DNA from: Labilithrix sp.
Lineage (GTDB): Bacteria; Myxococcota_A; Polyangia; Polyangiales; Polyangiaceae
Direction: 5' to 3'
DNA: 64,000 bases
Assembly: GCA_019637155.1 (NCBI GenBank)
Contig: JAHBWE010000004.1
Location: 248,001 to 312,000, forward strand
The translations under genes were made by a program, and so were the position numbers. Below, piece by piece: positions 34,252 through 43,500 of this stretch. Position 1 is the stretch's first letter. Each line of letters starts with the position of its first letter. The notes under the pieces were generated by a model, which was not told the origin of the DNA, did not search any database, and saw only the letters and a list, made by a program, of their open reading frames with translations.

Positions 34252-35787
34252 ATGACGCGCGACGCAGCGGCGGCCGCCGCTTTCCATTCCGCGACCGGCG
34301 GCCAAGGCCTCTCCGATCGCACGTGGCGCGACCTCGCGCTCGACGCCGTCTTCGCCCGCCTCGACCGCTGCGCGACCGCGATCGGAGCGCAGGTCCTCTA
34401 CGCCCGCCTCCGCGGCGCGCCCGTGGCGAGCGAGCTCGATGCGGACGCGGAGATGCGGCGGTTCGATCGGCGGGTTCGCGCGTTCGGGGAGGTGGACGCG
34501 CGGCGGCGGTTCGAGCGGGCGGTGAAGCCGCTCGCGGCGGAGCGCTCGGCGGCGCTGGCGCCGGTCTTGTTTCGCGACGCGCCCGCGTTGCCGCGCGGCG
34601 CGCGGATGTTCCCGGTCGCGACCGCGCTCACGTTCGCCGCCGCCGTCGCGTCGGCGGTCTGGCCGCTCGCGCTCCTCGTCTTCGTCGGGCTCGTCCTCGG
34701 CAACATCGCGCTGCGGCTCCATCTTCATCCGTTCATGACCGCGCACGCCGACGCGCTCGCGACCGTGGCGTCGCTCGTCGCGGCAGCGGAGAAGGTCGCC
34801 GCGATCGACGCGCTCGGCGACGACGCGCGCACGCTCCGCGCCGCCGTCGCCGCCGTCGCGCCGTGGCGGCGATCGCTCACGTGGGCGACGCTCGACGCGC
34901 GCGGCCTCGACGAGGTCGCCGCGTCACTCATCGCCTACGTCAACGTGTTCTTCCTCGTCGACGTGAACGCGTTCGTCGCGTCGCTCCGCCTGCTGCGCGC
35001 GCGCGGCGCGGCGCTGCGCACGCTCTTCACCGTCGCCGGCGACCTCGACGCCGCGCGCGCGGTCGCGCTGTTCCGCGCGGAGAACGCGCACGCGGTCCCG
35101 TCGTTCCTGCCGCCGGGCGCGCCGATCGTCATGACCGCGATGCGCCATCCCCTCGTCGCCGGCGCCGTGCCGAACGACGTCCGGATCGACGCGCGCGGCT
35201 GGCTCGTCCTCGGCTCGAACGCGTCGGGAAAGTCGACGTGCCTGAAGGGGATCGCGCTCCAGGTCGTGCTCGCGCAGTCGATCGCGACGGTCACGTGCGA
35301 GCGCTACGCCGCCCCGCCGCTCCGCGTGCGCACGCTCATCCACGTCGAGGACGACGTCGAGGGCGGGCGGAGCCACTTCCAGGTCGAGGCCGAGGCGGTG
35401 CGCGACATGCTCTGCGAGGATGATGAATGTGATGAATACGACAAATGCGCGCACAAGGACCGGCTCTGCGTCGTCGACGAGCTGTTCCGCGGCACGAACA
35501 CGGCGGAGCGCGTCGCGGCGGGCGCGGCGGTGCTGCGCGGCCTCCACCGTCGCGGCGCGCGCGTGCTCGCGGCGACGCACGACGACGAGCTGATCGCGCG
35601 CCTCGCCCGCGACTTCGATCCGTTCTACTTCGCCGAGCGCGTCGAGGGCGCCGCGCTCGCCTTCGACTATCTCCTCCGCGCCGGCCGCGCGGCGCCGAGG
35701 AACGCGATCGCGGTGCTGGAGCTCACCGGGGTGCCGGCCGACGTCATCGCCGACGCGAGGACTGAAAATCGCATGACGGGGGGATGA
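34252..35787 (+). CDS. MutS-family ATPase-like protein with membrane segment
   Basis: A 511-residue protein. The C-terminal part is a MutS-type ATPase: Walker A GSNASGKST (321-329), the SHFQVEAEAVRDML signature, Walker B VVDELFRGTN (D409/E410) and LAATHDDEL. The N-terminal part lacks the mismatch-binding domain and has a hydrophobic stretch around 123-150. This matches the truncated MutS-related family seen with DNA-unrelated contexts, not MutS1/2. An acidic Cys-rich insertion (C388, C393, C399, C406 plus H401) precedes Walker B and is low in GC. A related gene follows directly. Confidence 0.82.
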   Translation: MTRDAAAAAAFHSATGGQGLSDRTWRDLALDAVFARLDRCATAIGAQVLYARLRGAPVASELDADAEMRRFDRRVRAFGEVDARRRFERAVKPLAAERSAALAPVLFRDAPALPRGARMFPVATALTFAAAVASAVWPLALLVFVGLVLGNIALRLHLHPFMTAHADALATVASLVAAAEKVAAIDALGDDARTLRAAVAAVAPWRRSLTWATLDARGLDEVAASLIAYVNVFFLVDVNAFVASLRLLRARGAALRTLFTVAGDLDAARAVALFRAENAHAVPSFLPPGAPIVMTAMRHPLVAGAVPNDVRIDARGWLVLGSNASGKSTCLKGIALQVVLAQSIATVTCERYAAPPLRVRTLIHVEDDVEGGRSHFQVEAEAVRDMLCEDDECDEYDKCAHKDRLCVVDELFRGTNTAERVAAGAAVLRGLHRRGARVLAATHDDELIARLARDFDPFYFAERVEGAALAFDYLLRAGRAAPRNAIAVLELTGVPADVIADARTENRMTGG

Positions 35788-35796
35788 CAACCCGCC

Positions 35797-36780
35797 GTGG
35801 CGACCTTACGGATGCGCGCGCTCGAGAGACCGATGGATGTACCCGCCACCGGCAGCCTCTACGTCGCTCGACGTGGAGAGGACCCGCACGATCGCGGAGT
35901 CAGTGACGAGTCCTGGTCGGGGCTCGGCATGGACGACGTGTTCGCGCGGCTCGATCGCTGCGCGACCGAGATCGGGCGGCAGACGCTCTATCGCCGCCTC
36001 CGCCGCGCGAGCGACGGGAGCGCCGCCGTCACCGCGGTCGATCGACGCGTGCGCGCGTTCGCCGCGGACGAGGCGCTGCGCGCGGGGTTCGCGGGCGCGG
36101 TGGCGCCGCTCGCGAGCGAAGGCGCGCTCGCGGGGCTCCTCTGGGGCGACGCCTGCGTCGAGCGAGGCGACGTCCTCGCGCCGATCGATCGCCTGCTCGC
36201 CGCCGCGCTCGCGGTCGCGGCGCTCGAGAGCGAGCGCGTCGCGGACGACCTCGACGCGCTGCGCCTCGCGCTCGTCGTCGCGGAGGAGTGGCGGCGCACG
36301 GTGGTGAAGGAGACGACGGCGACGCTCCTCGGCTTCGTCAAGGTCGTGTTCCGGCTCGACGTCGACGCCTTCGTCCTCACGCGCGAGCTCGAACGAGGCC
36401 GCCCCGCGCTGCGCCGCCTCGCGGAGATCATCGGCGAGCTCGACGTCGCGCAGGCCGTCGCCGGCTTCCGCGCCGAGAGCGCGGCGTGGTCGGTCCCCGC
36501 GATTGGCCGCCGCGGCGCGCCCCTCGTGATGACAGGGATGCGCGACCCGCTCGGCGCCGGCACCGCGGCCGACGACGTCCTCTTCGTCTTCGAGTCGAGC
36601 ACCCATGACGAGACGACGCCGCTGAAGAGCATCGCGGTGCAGAGCATCCTCGCGCAGTCGATCGCGACGACGACGTGCGAGGGCTACGCCGCGCCGTTCG
36701 TCACCGAGGACGACTTCGTCACGCGCTGCGCGGCGCGACTTTCCCGCGTATCGTCGAACGATGACGCCGCCCTTCGATGA
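35797..36780 (+). CDS. Degenerate MutS-like paralogue without Walker motifs
   Basis: A 327-residue frame, 9 bases after the first MutS-like gene and clearly its paralogue: both have GLxxDxVFARLDRCAT, then IGxQxLYxRLR, and APxVMTxMRxPLxAG. At the Walker A position the first has LGSNASGKSTCLKGIA; this one has FESSTHDETTPLKSIA, without the Gly-Lys. It continues to ILAQSIATTTCEGYAAP and then diverges, ending before any Walker B. The membrane segment is shorter or absent. It cannot be an ATPase; it is either a partner protein or a decaying duplicate whose frame is still open. Start is GTG 35797 or an ATG at 35833. Confidence 0.7.
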   Translation: MATLRMRALERPMDVPATGSLYVARRGEDPHDRGVSDESWSGLGMDDVFARLDRCATEIGRQTLYRRLRRASDGSAAVTAVDRRVRAFAADEALRAGFAGAVAPLASEGALAGLLWGDACVERGDVLAPIDRLLAAALAVAALESERVADDLDALRLALVVAEEWRRTVVKETTATLLGFVKVVFRLDVDAFVLTRELERGRPALRRLAEIIGELDVAQAVAGFRAESAAWSVPAIGRRGAPLVMTGMRDPLGAGTAADDVLFVFESSTHDETTPLKSIAVQSILAQSIATTTCEGYAAPFVTEDDFVTRCAARLSRVSSNDDAALR

Positions 36781-37561
36781 GCTCGTCGCCTTCGCCAACA
36801 CGCTCGCGGACGCCGCGGGCGACGTGATCCGCCCCTGGTTCCGCGTCCGCCTCGACGTCGTCGACAAGGGCAGCGGCCGCGCGGGCTACGACCCCGTCAC
36901 GGAGGCCGATCGTGAGGGCGAAGCGGCGATGCGCCGTCTCATCGCCGAGCGCTACCCGCTCCACGGCGTGATCGGCGAGGAGCACGGCGAAGAGCGCGGC
37001 GCCGATCCGCTCACGTGGGTGCTCGATCCGATCGACGGCACGCGCGCGTTCATCTGCGGGCAGACGCAATGGGGGATCCTCATCGCGCTCAACGACGGAG
37101 CGCGCCCGATCCTCGGCGTGCTCGATCAGCCCATCACGCGCGAGCGCTGGATCGGCGCCGGAGGCGAGACGCACCTCGTCACCGCGAGCGGCCGCGAGAA
37201 GCTCCGCACCCGCGCGTGCGAGTCGATCGCGACCGCGGTCCTGACGACGACCCACCCCACGGGCTACTTCACTCCCGCGGAGCAGGCCGCCTTCCAGGAG
37301 CTCGGCGACGCCGCGCGCATGACGCGCTTCGGCGGCGACTGCTACGCCTACGGTCTCCTCGCGATGGGCTTCGTCGACCTCATCGTCGAGGCGTCGCTCA
37401 AGCCGTGGGACGTGCAAGCTCTCGTCCCGATCGTCGAAGGCGCCGGCGGCATCATCACGACCTGGGACGGCGGCGACCCGCAACACGGCGGCCGCATCGT
37501 CGCGGCGGGCGACCCGCGCGTGCACACCGAAGCGCTCGCGGTGCTCCGCGGCGTCGCGTGA
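36761..37561 (+). CDS. hisN: Histidinol-phosphatase of the inositol monophosphatase family
   Basis: A 266-residue protein with the metal motifs of the family: GEEHGEE, WVLDPIDGTRAF and EASLKPWDVQALVPIVEGAGG. The segment RFGGDCYAYGLLAMGFVDLI is the form seen in HisN-type histidinol-phosphatases more than in inositol monophosphatases. It would dephosphorylate histidinol phosphate in histidine synthesis. No other his gene lies in the window, so the substrate remains probable only. The ATG at 36761 lies 20 bases inside the end of the degenerate MutS-like gene. Confidence 0.85.
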   Translation: MTPPFDELVAFANTLADAAGDVIRPWFRVRLDVVDKGSGRAGYDPVTEADREGEAAMRRLIAERYPLHGVIGEEHGEERGADPLTWVLDPIDGTRAFICGQTQWGILIALNDGARPILGVLDQPITRERWIGAGGETHLVTASGREKLRTRACESIATAVLTTTHPTGYFTPAEQAAFQELGDAARMTRFGGDCYAYGLLAMGFVDLIVEASLKPWDVQALVPIVEGAGGIITTWDGGDPQHGGRIVAAGDPRVHTEALAVLRGVA

Positions 37562-37588
37562 TGCGCGGGCTCCGCGGCGTACGCGTGC

Positions 37589-38236
37589 TCAGCGGCGTGC
37601 GCGGGCGACGGTGCCGGGGCGCGCCGCGCGGGGCTGTTGCACCGTGACCGGGGCGTGAGGCTGCACCTCGAGCGGGGTGACGACGATGGGCTCGTGCTCG
37701 ACCGCGCCGACGTCCAACCGCGCGTTGACCTCGCGGGCCGCGATGGCGTGGACCGTCGTGACGGGCACGTCGAGCTTCCACGAGACTCCGAACGCGACCG
37801 CGGTGACGATCGCGACCAAGGCCGCGGACGTGACGGCGAGGCGTGTGAGCGCGCGCGCGGCGCGGTGGCCGAAGCTGGGGCGCTCGTCCTCGATGTCCGC
37901 GATCGTGACCATGCGCGGGAGGACCGGCTCGCTGTAACGCGGAGCGAATCCGTAGTCCTCGCAGCTCTCGTATCGCGCGTAGCTCGCGGCGGGCTCGAAG
38001 CTCTCGAAGCTCTCGTAACTCGGGTACGGCGCGACGCGCGGGAGCATCGGCTCTGTCGACGAAAACGACGTCGACGGTTGCGAGATCGACTCGAAGGAGA
38101 CGTCCACGCTGACGTCGTCGCCGTTCGAGCACTCCTCCGGCAGGGCCAGGAGCCCGGCGGGGGGCGTGACGAGCGTGATCGATGGAGCCGGCTCGTGCAC
38201 GACAGCGACGACAGGCTTTCGCGGCTTGAGCGGCAT
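37589..38236 (-). CDS. Single-pass membrane protein, function unknown
   Basis: A 215-residue protein. The N-terminal 115 residues are cytoplasmic-like, rich in Ser/Glu/Tyr with repeated S-F-E / Y-E-S patterns. One membrane helix follows (about 128-150, AVTSAALVAIVTAVAFGVSW region), then an external Pro/Val/Arg-rich tail. ATG 38236 (MPLKPRKPVV) is chosen; the frame upstream is unlike coding sequence. The Ser/Tyr-rich stretch could be a phosphorylation target, but nothing proves it. No family recognised. Confidence 0.55.
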   Translation of the reverse strand: MPLKPRKPVVAVVHEPAPSITLVTPPAGLLALPEECSNGDDVSVDVSFESISQPSTSFSSTEPMLPRVAPYPSYESFESFEPAASYARYESCEDYGFAPRYSEPVLPRMVTIADIEDERPSFGHRAARALTRLAVTSAALVAIVTAVAFGVSWKLDVPVTTVHAIAAREVNARLDVGAVEHEPIVVTPLEVQPHAPVTVQQPRAARPGTVARARR

Positions 38237-38385
38237 CGTGAGATGCCCCCGTAGCAGCCTCCATGCCGTGTACAGCGTATGCGTAAGTTTGCACAATGAG
38301 TGGCATGGTGCCCCTCGGACCATGATCCAGTGGTGCAGCGCCGACCAGTTAGCGACAACCCACCTACGTTTGGCTACCCGCCGGT

Positions 38386-38400
38386 TGCGCTAATTGCGCA
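38386..38400. promoter_or_regulatory. Inverted repeat TGCGC-N5-GCGCA (possible operator)
   Basis: TGCGC, a TAATT spacer and GCGCA form a perfect 5-bp inverted repeat that overlaps the possible start of the next small gene. The AT-rich centre stands out in this GC-rich sequence. It could be an operator, or chance. Confidence 0.25.
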
Positions 38401-38687
38401 AGAGGAGCGCACGGACGTCTTATCTGCTCCCCACGGATCGCGCGAGCCCGTCGCCCGCGCGCGTCGCGGCGGTCTTCAAGGCGTACCGCGTCGGGGCGGG
38501 CGGTCAGGCCGAGTACGTCGGGTGCTTCAAGACGAGCACCTCCGGCGTCTACCGCGCGAACATCTCTGCGGCGTACACCCTCGCGACGACGGAGGGCTTC
38601 TACGAGTACGAAGGCGCCGTGAAGCACTACGCGAGCTGGGCGGACGTCGACTACTACGTCGTCGAGGGGACCGCCGCCATCCGCTGA
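38394..38687 (+). CDS. Small hypothetical protein
   Basis: A 97-residue frame from TTG 38394 to TGA 38687. The C-terminal 65 residues have coding character (RVGAGGQAEYVGCFKTSTSG, then VYRANISAAYTLA) with many aromatic residues. The N-terminal 20 residues are Arg/Ser-rich and may not be translated. There is no signal peptide. It may be the remaining end of a larger protein. No family recognised. Confidence 0.4.
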   Translation: MRKRSARTSYLLPTDRASPSPARVAAVFKAYRVGAGGQAEYVGCFKTSTSGVYRANISAAYTLATTEGFYEYEGAVKHYASWADVDYYVVEGTAAIR

Positions 38688-38698
38688 CGGCCGGAGCC

Positions 38699-39409
38699 TC
38701 AGCGCGCTCGCCACTCCGTGAGCGTCGCGTCGATCCACGACTTCGCGTGGTCGATGCGCTGGTAGTACTCGACCTGGTGGGTCGCGCCGTCGCCGTCGTT
38801 GTGGCATGACGCGGTGGCGACGATGACGTCGTCGCAGAGGAGCGGGCTGCCCGAGTCGCCTGCGTGCGCGAGAGCGTCGCCCCACGTCACGCGCACGGTG
38901 TTGCCGATCACGTCGTCGATGCGGCTCGTGCCGGATCGCTTTCGACGCTCCACCGCGCCGTGACGGCCGAAGCCCGCCGCGGTGCACGTCTCGCCGCGCG
39001 AAGGGGGCGCGCCGAACGGCACTGGATCGACGTTCGTGATCGGCTCGGCGAGGCGCAAGAGCGCGACGTCGCGGGTGGGGTTCGGACAGCCGAGCGGCGT
39101 CCACGACGGGTACGGCTTCTTCTCCGCGACCGCGTGCGCGCGCGTCGCGACCGGGGTCCCCTCCGTCGTCAGGAACGTCGTCGGCGCGCTCGTGATGCAG
39201 TGCGCGGCGGTGAGCACGACGTCCGGCGCGATGAGCGTGCCGGTGCAGTAACGGGAGCCAAATGTGACGAGGCCGACAGCGGGCATTCCGCTCTCGGCCT
39301 CACCTCCACGAATCGCTTGTGTCGTCGTGGTCTCGGGCGCCTCGGACGCGAGCGCGCACGCCGCCGGAGCAGCGAGCGCGATCAGGAGCGAGGAGGCGCG
39401 CTTCGGCAA
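38699..39409 (-). CDS. Trypsin-like serine protease (S1 family), probable lipoprotein
   Basis: A 236-residue protein with the full S1 triad: H70 (VLTAAHC), D114 (RDVALLRL) and S186 (GDSGSPLL). The mature enzyme starts around IRGGEAE, like the zymogen cleavage site of trypsins, and disulfide cysteines are in place (C55/C71 and others). The signal peptide contains APAAC, a possible lipobox at C18. TTG 39409 is the only start that includes the signal. It follows 3 bases after the stop of the upstream lipoprotein gene and is likely co-transcribed with it. Confidence 0.88.
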   Translation of the reverse strand: MPKRASSLLIALAAPAACALASEAPETTTTQAIRGGEAESGMPAVGLVTFGSRYCTGTLIAPDVVLTAAHCITSAPTTFLTTEGTPVATRAHAVAEKKPYPSWTPLGCPNPTRDVALLRLAEPITNVDPVPFGAPPSRGETCTAAGFGRHGAVERRKRSGTSRIDDVIGNTVRVTWGDALAHAGDSGSPLLCDDVIVATASCHNDGDGATHQVEYYQRIDHAKSWIDATLTEWRAR

Positions 39410-39412
39410 GTC

Positions 39413-40339
39413 TCAGAGGTTGCCGGTCGCGGTCTCGAAGTCGATCGCGCGGATGTCGGCGCAGCTCGCCTCGGCCGGGATGCGGACCATCGTGACGATC
39501 GCGTCGCCGGTCGGCTTGTAGACGGGGGCCGCGCTGTCGAGGAGCTTGTACTCGGACGCGCTGCACTCGGTGCCGTTCTCGCGCTGACAGCCGAGGACGC
39601 GCTGGTCGATCGCGGGCTTGTTCGCGATGACGGCGACCGTGCCGCTGCCGTCGACGCGGTTGCAGGAGGTGATGGAGCCTTGCGTCGTGATGACCTGGCG
39701 GAACGCGGTGTAGACCTTGCTCGCGCGGGCGGAGAGGAACGCGTCGAGCGGCGGGTTCTTGTATTCTGCACCTGACGCGGTGTCGACCGAGACGCCGGGC
39801 TTGCCGTCGTTGTCGACGTCGAGCGTCTGGAGGAGCGCCGCGTTGGCCGGCCACGGATCCGTCGCCGGGTTCGCCATCGTCGCGCCGAGGACGGCGGCGG
39901 CCTGCTCGGCCTGGAACGAGGAGCCGACCTCGGTGCCCGAGAGCGTGCCGTTGATCGTGACCGTCGGGAGGACGCCGCTCTCCCAGAGCTCGTCCGGGAA
40001 CGCGACGCCGTACTTCTCGCCGCCGAACGCGGGCGCCGAGAGGTAGTCCGGCGTGTGGACGCCGCAGAGCGTCGCCTCGTCGGTGACGGACGTGCCGTCC
40101 TGCGTGCGGTTCGACTTGAGCCAGTTCGTGATCGTGCCGGTGCCGCCCTGGACGACGAACGAGCCCGCCCACTGCACGGGCGTCTCGACCTTGATCGCCC
40201 ACGTGCCGTTGGCGTCGCACGCGTTGAGGTTCGCCTGCGAGCCGGCCACCGGCTCATCGGACGTGTTCGCGCTGCACGCGGCGAGCGCCGCGGCGAGGCA
40301 GAGGAACGAGAGCGAGGTCGCGGTGCGGATGATCGACAT
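39413..40339 (-). CDS. Lipoprotein, function unknown
   Basis: A 308-residue protein with signal and lipobox (LAAALAACSAN). The start at ATG 40339 has a GGAGG site 6 bases upstream. The mature part has six further cysteines and a short calcium-loop-like motif (LDVDNDGKPGV). Its product may be processed by, or localise with, the trypsin-like protease encoded immediately downstream. No family recognised. Confidence 0.65.
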   Translation of the reverse strand: MSIIRTATSLSFLCLAAALAACSANTSDEPVAGSQANLNACDANGTWAIKVETPVQWAGSFVVQGGTGTITNWLKSNRTQDGTSVTDEATLCGVHTPDYLSAPAFGGEKYGVAFPDELWESGVLPTVTINGTLSGTEVGSSFQAEQAAAVLGATMANPATDPWPANAALLQTLDVDNDGKPGVSVDTASGAEYKNPPLDAFLSARASKVYTAFRQVITTQGSITSCNRVDGSGTVAVIANKPAIDQRVLGCQRENGTECSASEYKLLDSAAPVYKPTGDAIVTMVRIPAEASCADIRAIDFETATGNL

Positions 40340-40421
40340 GGGAGCCTCCAAGCAGGAGCGTCTGAGTAGCGCTTGGGGTGTGGGAGTCAAGGCTACACCG
40401 CCCGTCTTCAGGCCGAATTCC

Positions 40422-40442
40422 GGACATGTCGTGCATATGTCC
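40422..40442. promoter_or_regulatory. Inverted repeat GGACAT-N9-ATGTCC between divergent genes
   Basis: A perfect 6-bp inverted repeat with a 9-base spacer in the 260-bp gap between two divergent lipoprotein genes. The gap is AT-richer than its surroundings, as expected for promoters. It is a candidate operator controlling one or both genes; no -35/-10 pair can be assigned with confidence. Confidence 0.3.
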
Positions 40443-40599
40443 AACTGCACTAAATCAGGGTGATTCTTGCGTTGTCCATGACGCGCCGAGACGTGCGCAA
40501 GTTGAGCATTCTTGATCGTACCTGGATCCAGAACAGGCCGAAAAAGCCTACAAAAGACGCCTTGTCGCATGACGTAGGTGCGCTAGTCCGTAAGGGGCC

Positions 40600-43500
40600 A
40601 TGCGCCGCCTCCGTCTTCTCTTCGTCCTCGGCATCTGGTCGTTCGCAGGGTGCGCGAGCGAGGAGGCGAAAGAAGCGCGTCCGGCGGGACCGTCGCTCGG
40701 GCAGGAGATCTTCGGCGTCCTCTGCGATCGCGTCGGCGCGCACGCGCTCCGCGAGGACCTCACCGGCATCTCGTACCAGAACGTCTGCCACGGCGACGCG
40801 AGCACGGTCGATCAATCGAAGCTCGCGCCCGCGCCCGACGCCGCCGTGCGCGCGCGCTCCGTCGCGAAGGTCGAGGCGCTCGCGCGCCACAAGGTCGACA
40901 TCATCGCCGCGCTCGAGACGGTGTTCCCGGACGACATCGTCGTCGGCAAGAACCTCGACGCGGCGGACCCCGTCGCGAGCTGCGACCCGGTGAGCTCGAA
41001 GACGCGGCGCGAACAGCTCCGCGGCCTCCTCTCGCGCCTGCTCCCGAAGGAGGGCGACGAGCTCGTCCCCGAGTCGAGCCGCGCCGCCGCGCGATCGATC
41101 GAGCCGCTCACGACGGAGCAAGGCGCGAGCGCCCGCGCGGCGATGATGCACCTCTCCGCGCGCCGCGGGTACATGCCGCCCGAGCTCGCGACCGGCCTCC
41201 TCGGCGCCGTCCTCACCGCGCCGCGCCTCCGCGACATGCTCGGCGCGACGATGCACCTCCTCGGCCCCGACGCCTCGCCGTACGACGCGCCCGGCACGAA
41301 GGGCAAAGGCTACGGCGCGCTCAAGCAGGTGCTCGCCGCGGTGCAGGAGGACATGCGCGAGCCGTTCGAGCAGGAGGCGCCGCTCACGCTCTCGACCGAC
41401 GCGGCGGGCCGCCCGATCCTCTCGCGCCCGCGCACGACGCTCGAGCTCGCGCGCGCGGTGCTCCTCACCGAGCACCCCGTCTTCACGAACGGCCCGCCGC
41501 TGTGGGTCGTGAAGCGCGACTACCGCGGCATGGCCGTCGTCGCGAAGAAGGACGGCGCGCTCCCGGATGGCTTCGTCGACGGCGACGGCGACGGCCTCCC
41601 CGACCTCGACGCGCAGGGCCGCTTCAAGGGCAACGCGCCGGATCCATTCGTCGGCAGCGAGAAGAACCCGCTCTACGAATACGTCGACGCGCGCAGCACC
41701 GCCGCGTCCGCGCTCGTCCGTCACATCGCGCCGCTCGCCGATCCCGACAACGGCAACGAGGCCGTCTTCAACGCCGCCGAAGGCCTCGCGCCGCTGCTCA
41801 AGGAGCGCGAGGCCCTCCTCGATCTCGTCCACGCCGCCGGCCAGATGTCGGCCGACCCCGGCACCGACGACGCGCTCGCGCTCTTCGGCCAGCTCTTCGA
41901 GAAGGAGCCGGAGCTCATGGCGCGCGTCACGGGGGACCTCCTCGACGCGAAGGCGATCCTCGACGCGCACCCGGAGGCGAAGCTCCCTGACGGCTCCACC
42001 CTCTTCGACGACGTCCTCGACGTGATGCTGAAGTGGTCGGCGGAGCCGGGCCTCGTGGAGGACGTGCTCACCTCGATGGCGGACGAGCGCGCCGTCTACA
42101 TCAAACAAGCCATCCCGGCGCAAATGCTCTATCGCGACCGGATTACCTACGATCCGAACGCGCTCTCCGGATTGCCGATCAACACCACGGCGGGGAAGGG
42201 CGCGTCGGCGCCGGAGACGCTGGTCGATCGCACGAAGCCGAACACGGGCTGGAACCGGTCCATCTTCCAGCGCTTCCTCTCGCTCCTCGCCGACACGAAC
42301 GGCGTGACCTTCTGCAACAAGGAAGACGCGGTCCTCCACGGCTACATCAAGTCGCCCGTCACCGGCGAATACGTCTCCGCCGACCTCCCCCTCGAGGGCC
42401 CCGCCCCCGAGTGCGCGCTCATCAAGATCGACAACCTCTCGGTCTTTTATCTCCGCGCGATGATCGGCAAAGCGCCGCTCCAGTTCCGGCCCGCGTTCTT
42501 CAACCCGGAGGAGCCGAAGCCGCCCGTGCTGACGCCGGAGGTCCTCACGAAGTCGACCGGGATCGGCGGGTTCTGGGACGCGACCTTGGACGGCCGCGAC
42601 CCGCGCGTCATCTACCCGCGCCCCGAGTTCCTCAATCGCCAGGTCTTCTATCAAATCGACCCGAACCTCGTCTGCACCGAGGCGAACAAGCACTCGACCG
42701 CCTGCGTCCTCAAGGACCTCCAGGGGATGCATATCCCGTCTTCGGCCTGCGCCGCGCGGCCGCCGATGCCCGATCCGTGGGCCGGCGACGACACCGTCAT
42801 CGACAAGCCGCCCGTGGGCGCGACGATCTCCGGCCTCCGCTCCTGCACGGAGGGCCAATATATGGATCAGCGCAATCCGGATACCCTCTTTGCGCTCGAG
42901 TACAATCACGGTTACGAGGCCTTCGCGCCGCTGGTCGAGGTCTTCGTCAAGCACCAGAAGGAGCAGCTCCTCATCGACCTGATGATCGCGCTCGACAAGC
43001 ACTGGAAGGTCCAGGGCGGCGTCGCGAGCGTGGAGCCGGCGCTCGGCGACATCCTGAAGTCGACCGACATCGTCGCGTCGCTCGGGAAGCTCGGCCGGGT
43101 CACGAACGGGATGAAGGTCGACCGCTGCATCGCGTCCGGCGACGCCGACTGCGCGAAGAAGGAGTCGGTCCCGGCGGTGCAGGTCCTCGCCGAGGGCATG
43201 CGCGCGATGATCGACCCCGCGCGCGCGGCCGCCTCCGGCGTCACCGATCGCAAGGGCGGGACGACGACGAAGTCGGGCAAGCCGATCTCGATCATGGGCC
43301 TCCTCCGCGACGCGATCAGCGCCGAAGAGGCGGTGCTCGCGAAGGACAAGACGCGCGAGAACAAGTGGCTCACCGCGCGCTCCCGCATCGTCGACGAGTT
43401 CCTCACCGTCGACGGCCGCGGCGACGAGGCGAAGTTCAGGGACCCGGGCGTCCCCCAGATCGCGCCCGTCATCATCGAGCTCCTCCGCGCGCAGCGCCTC

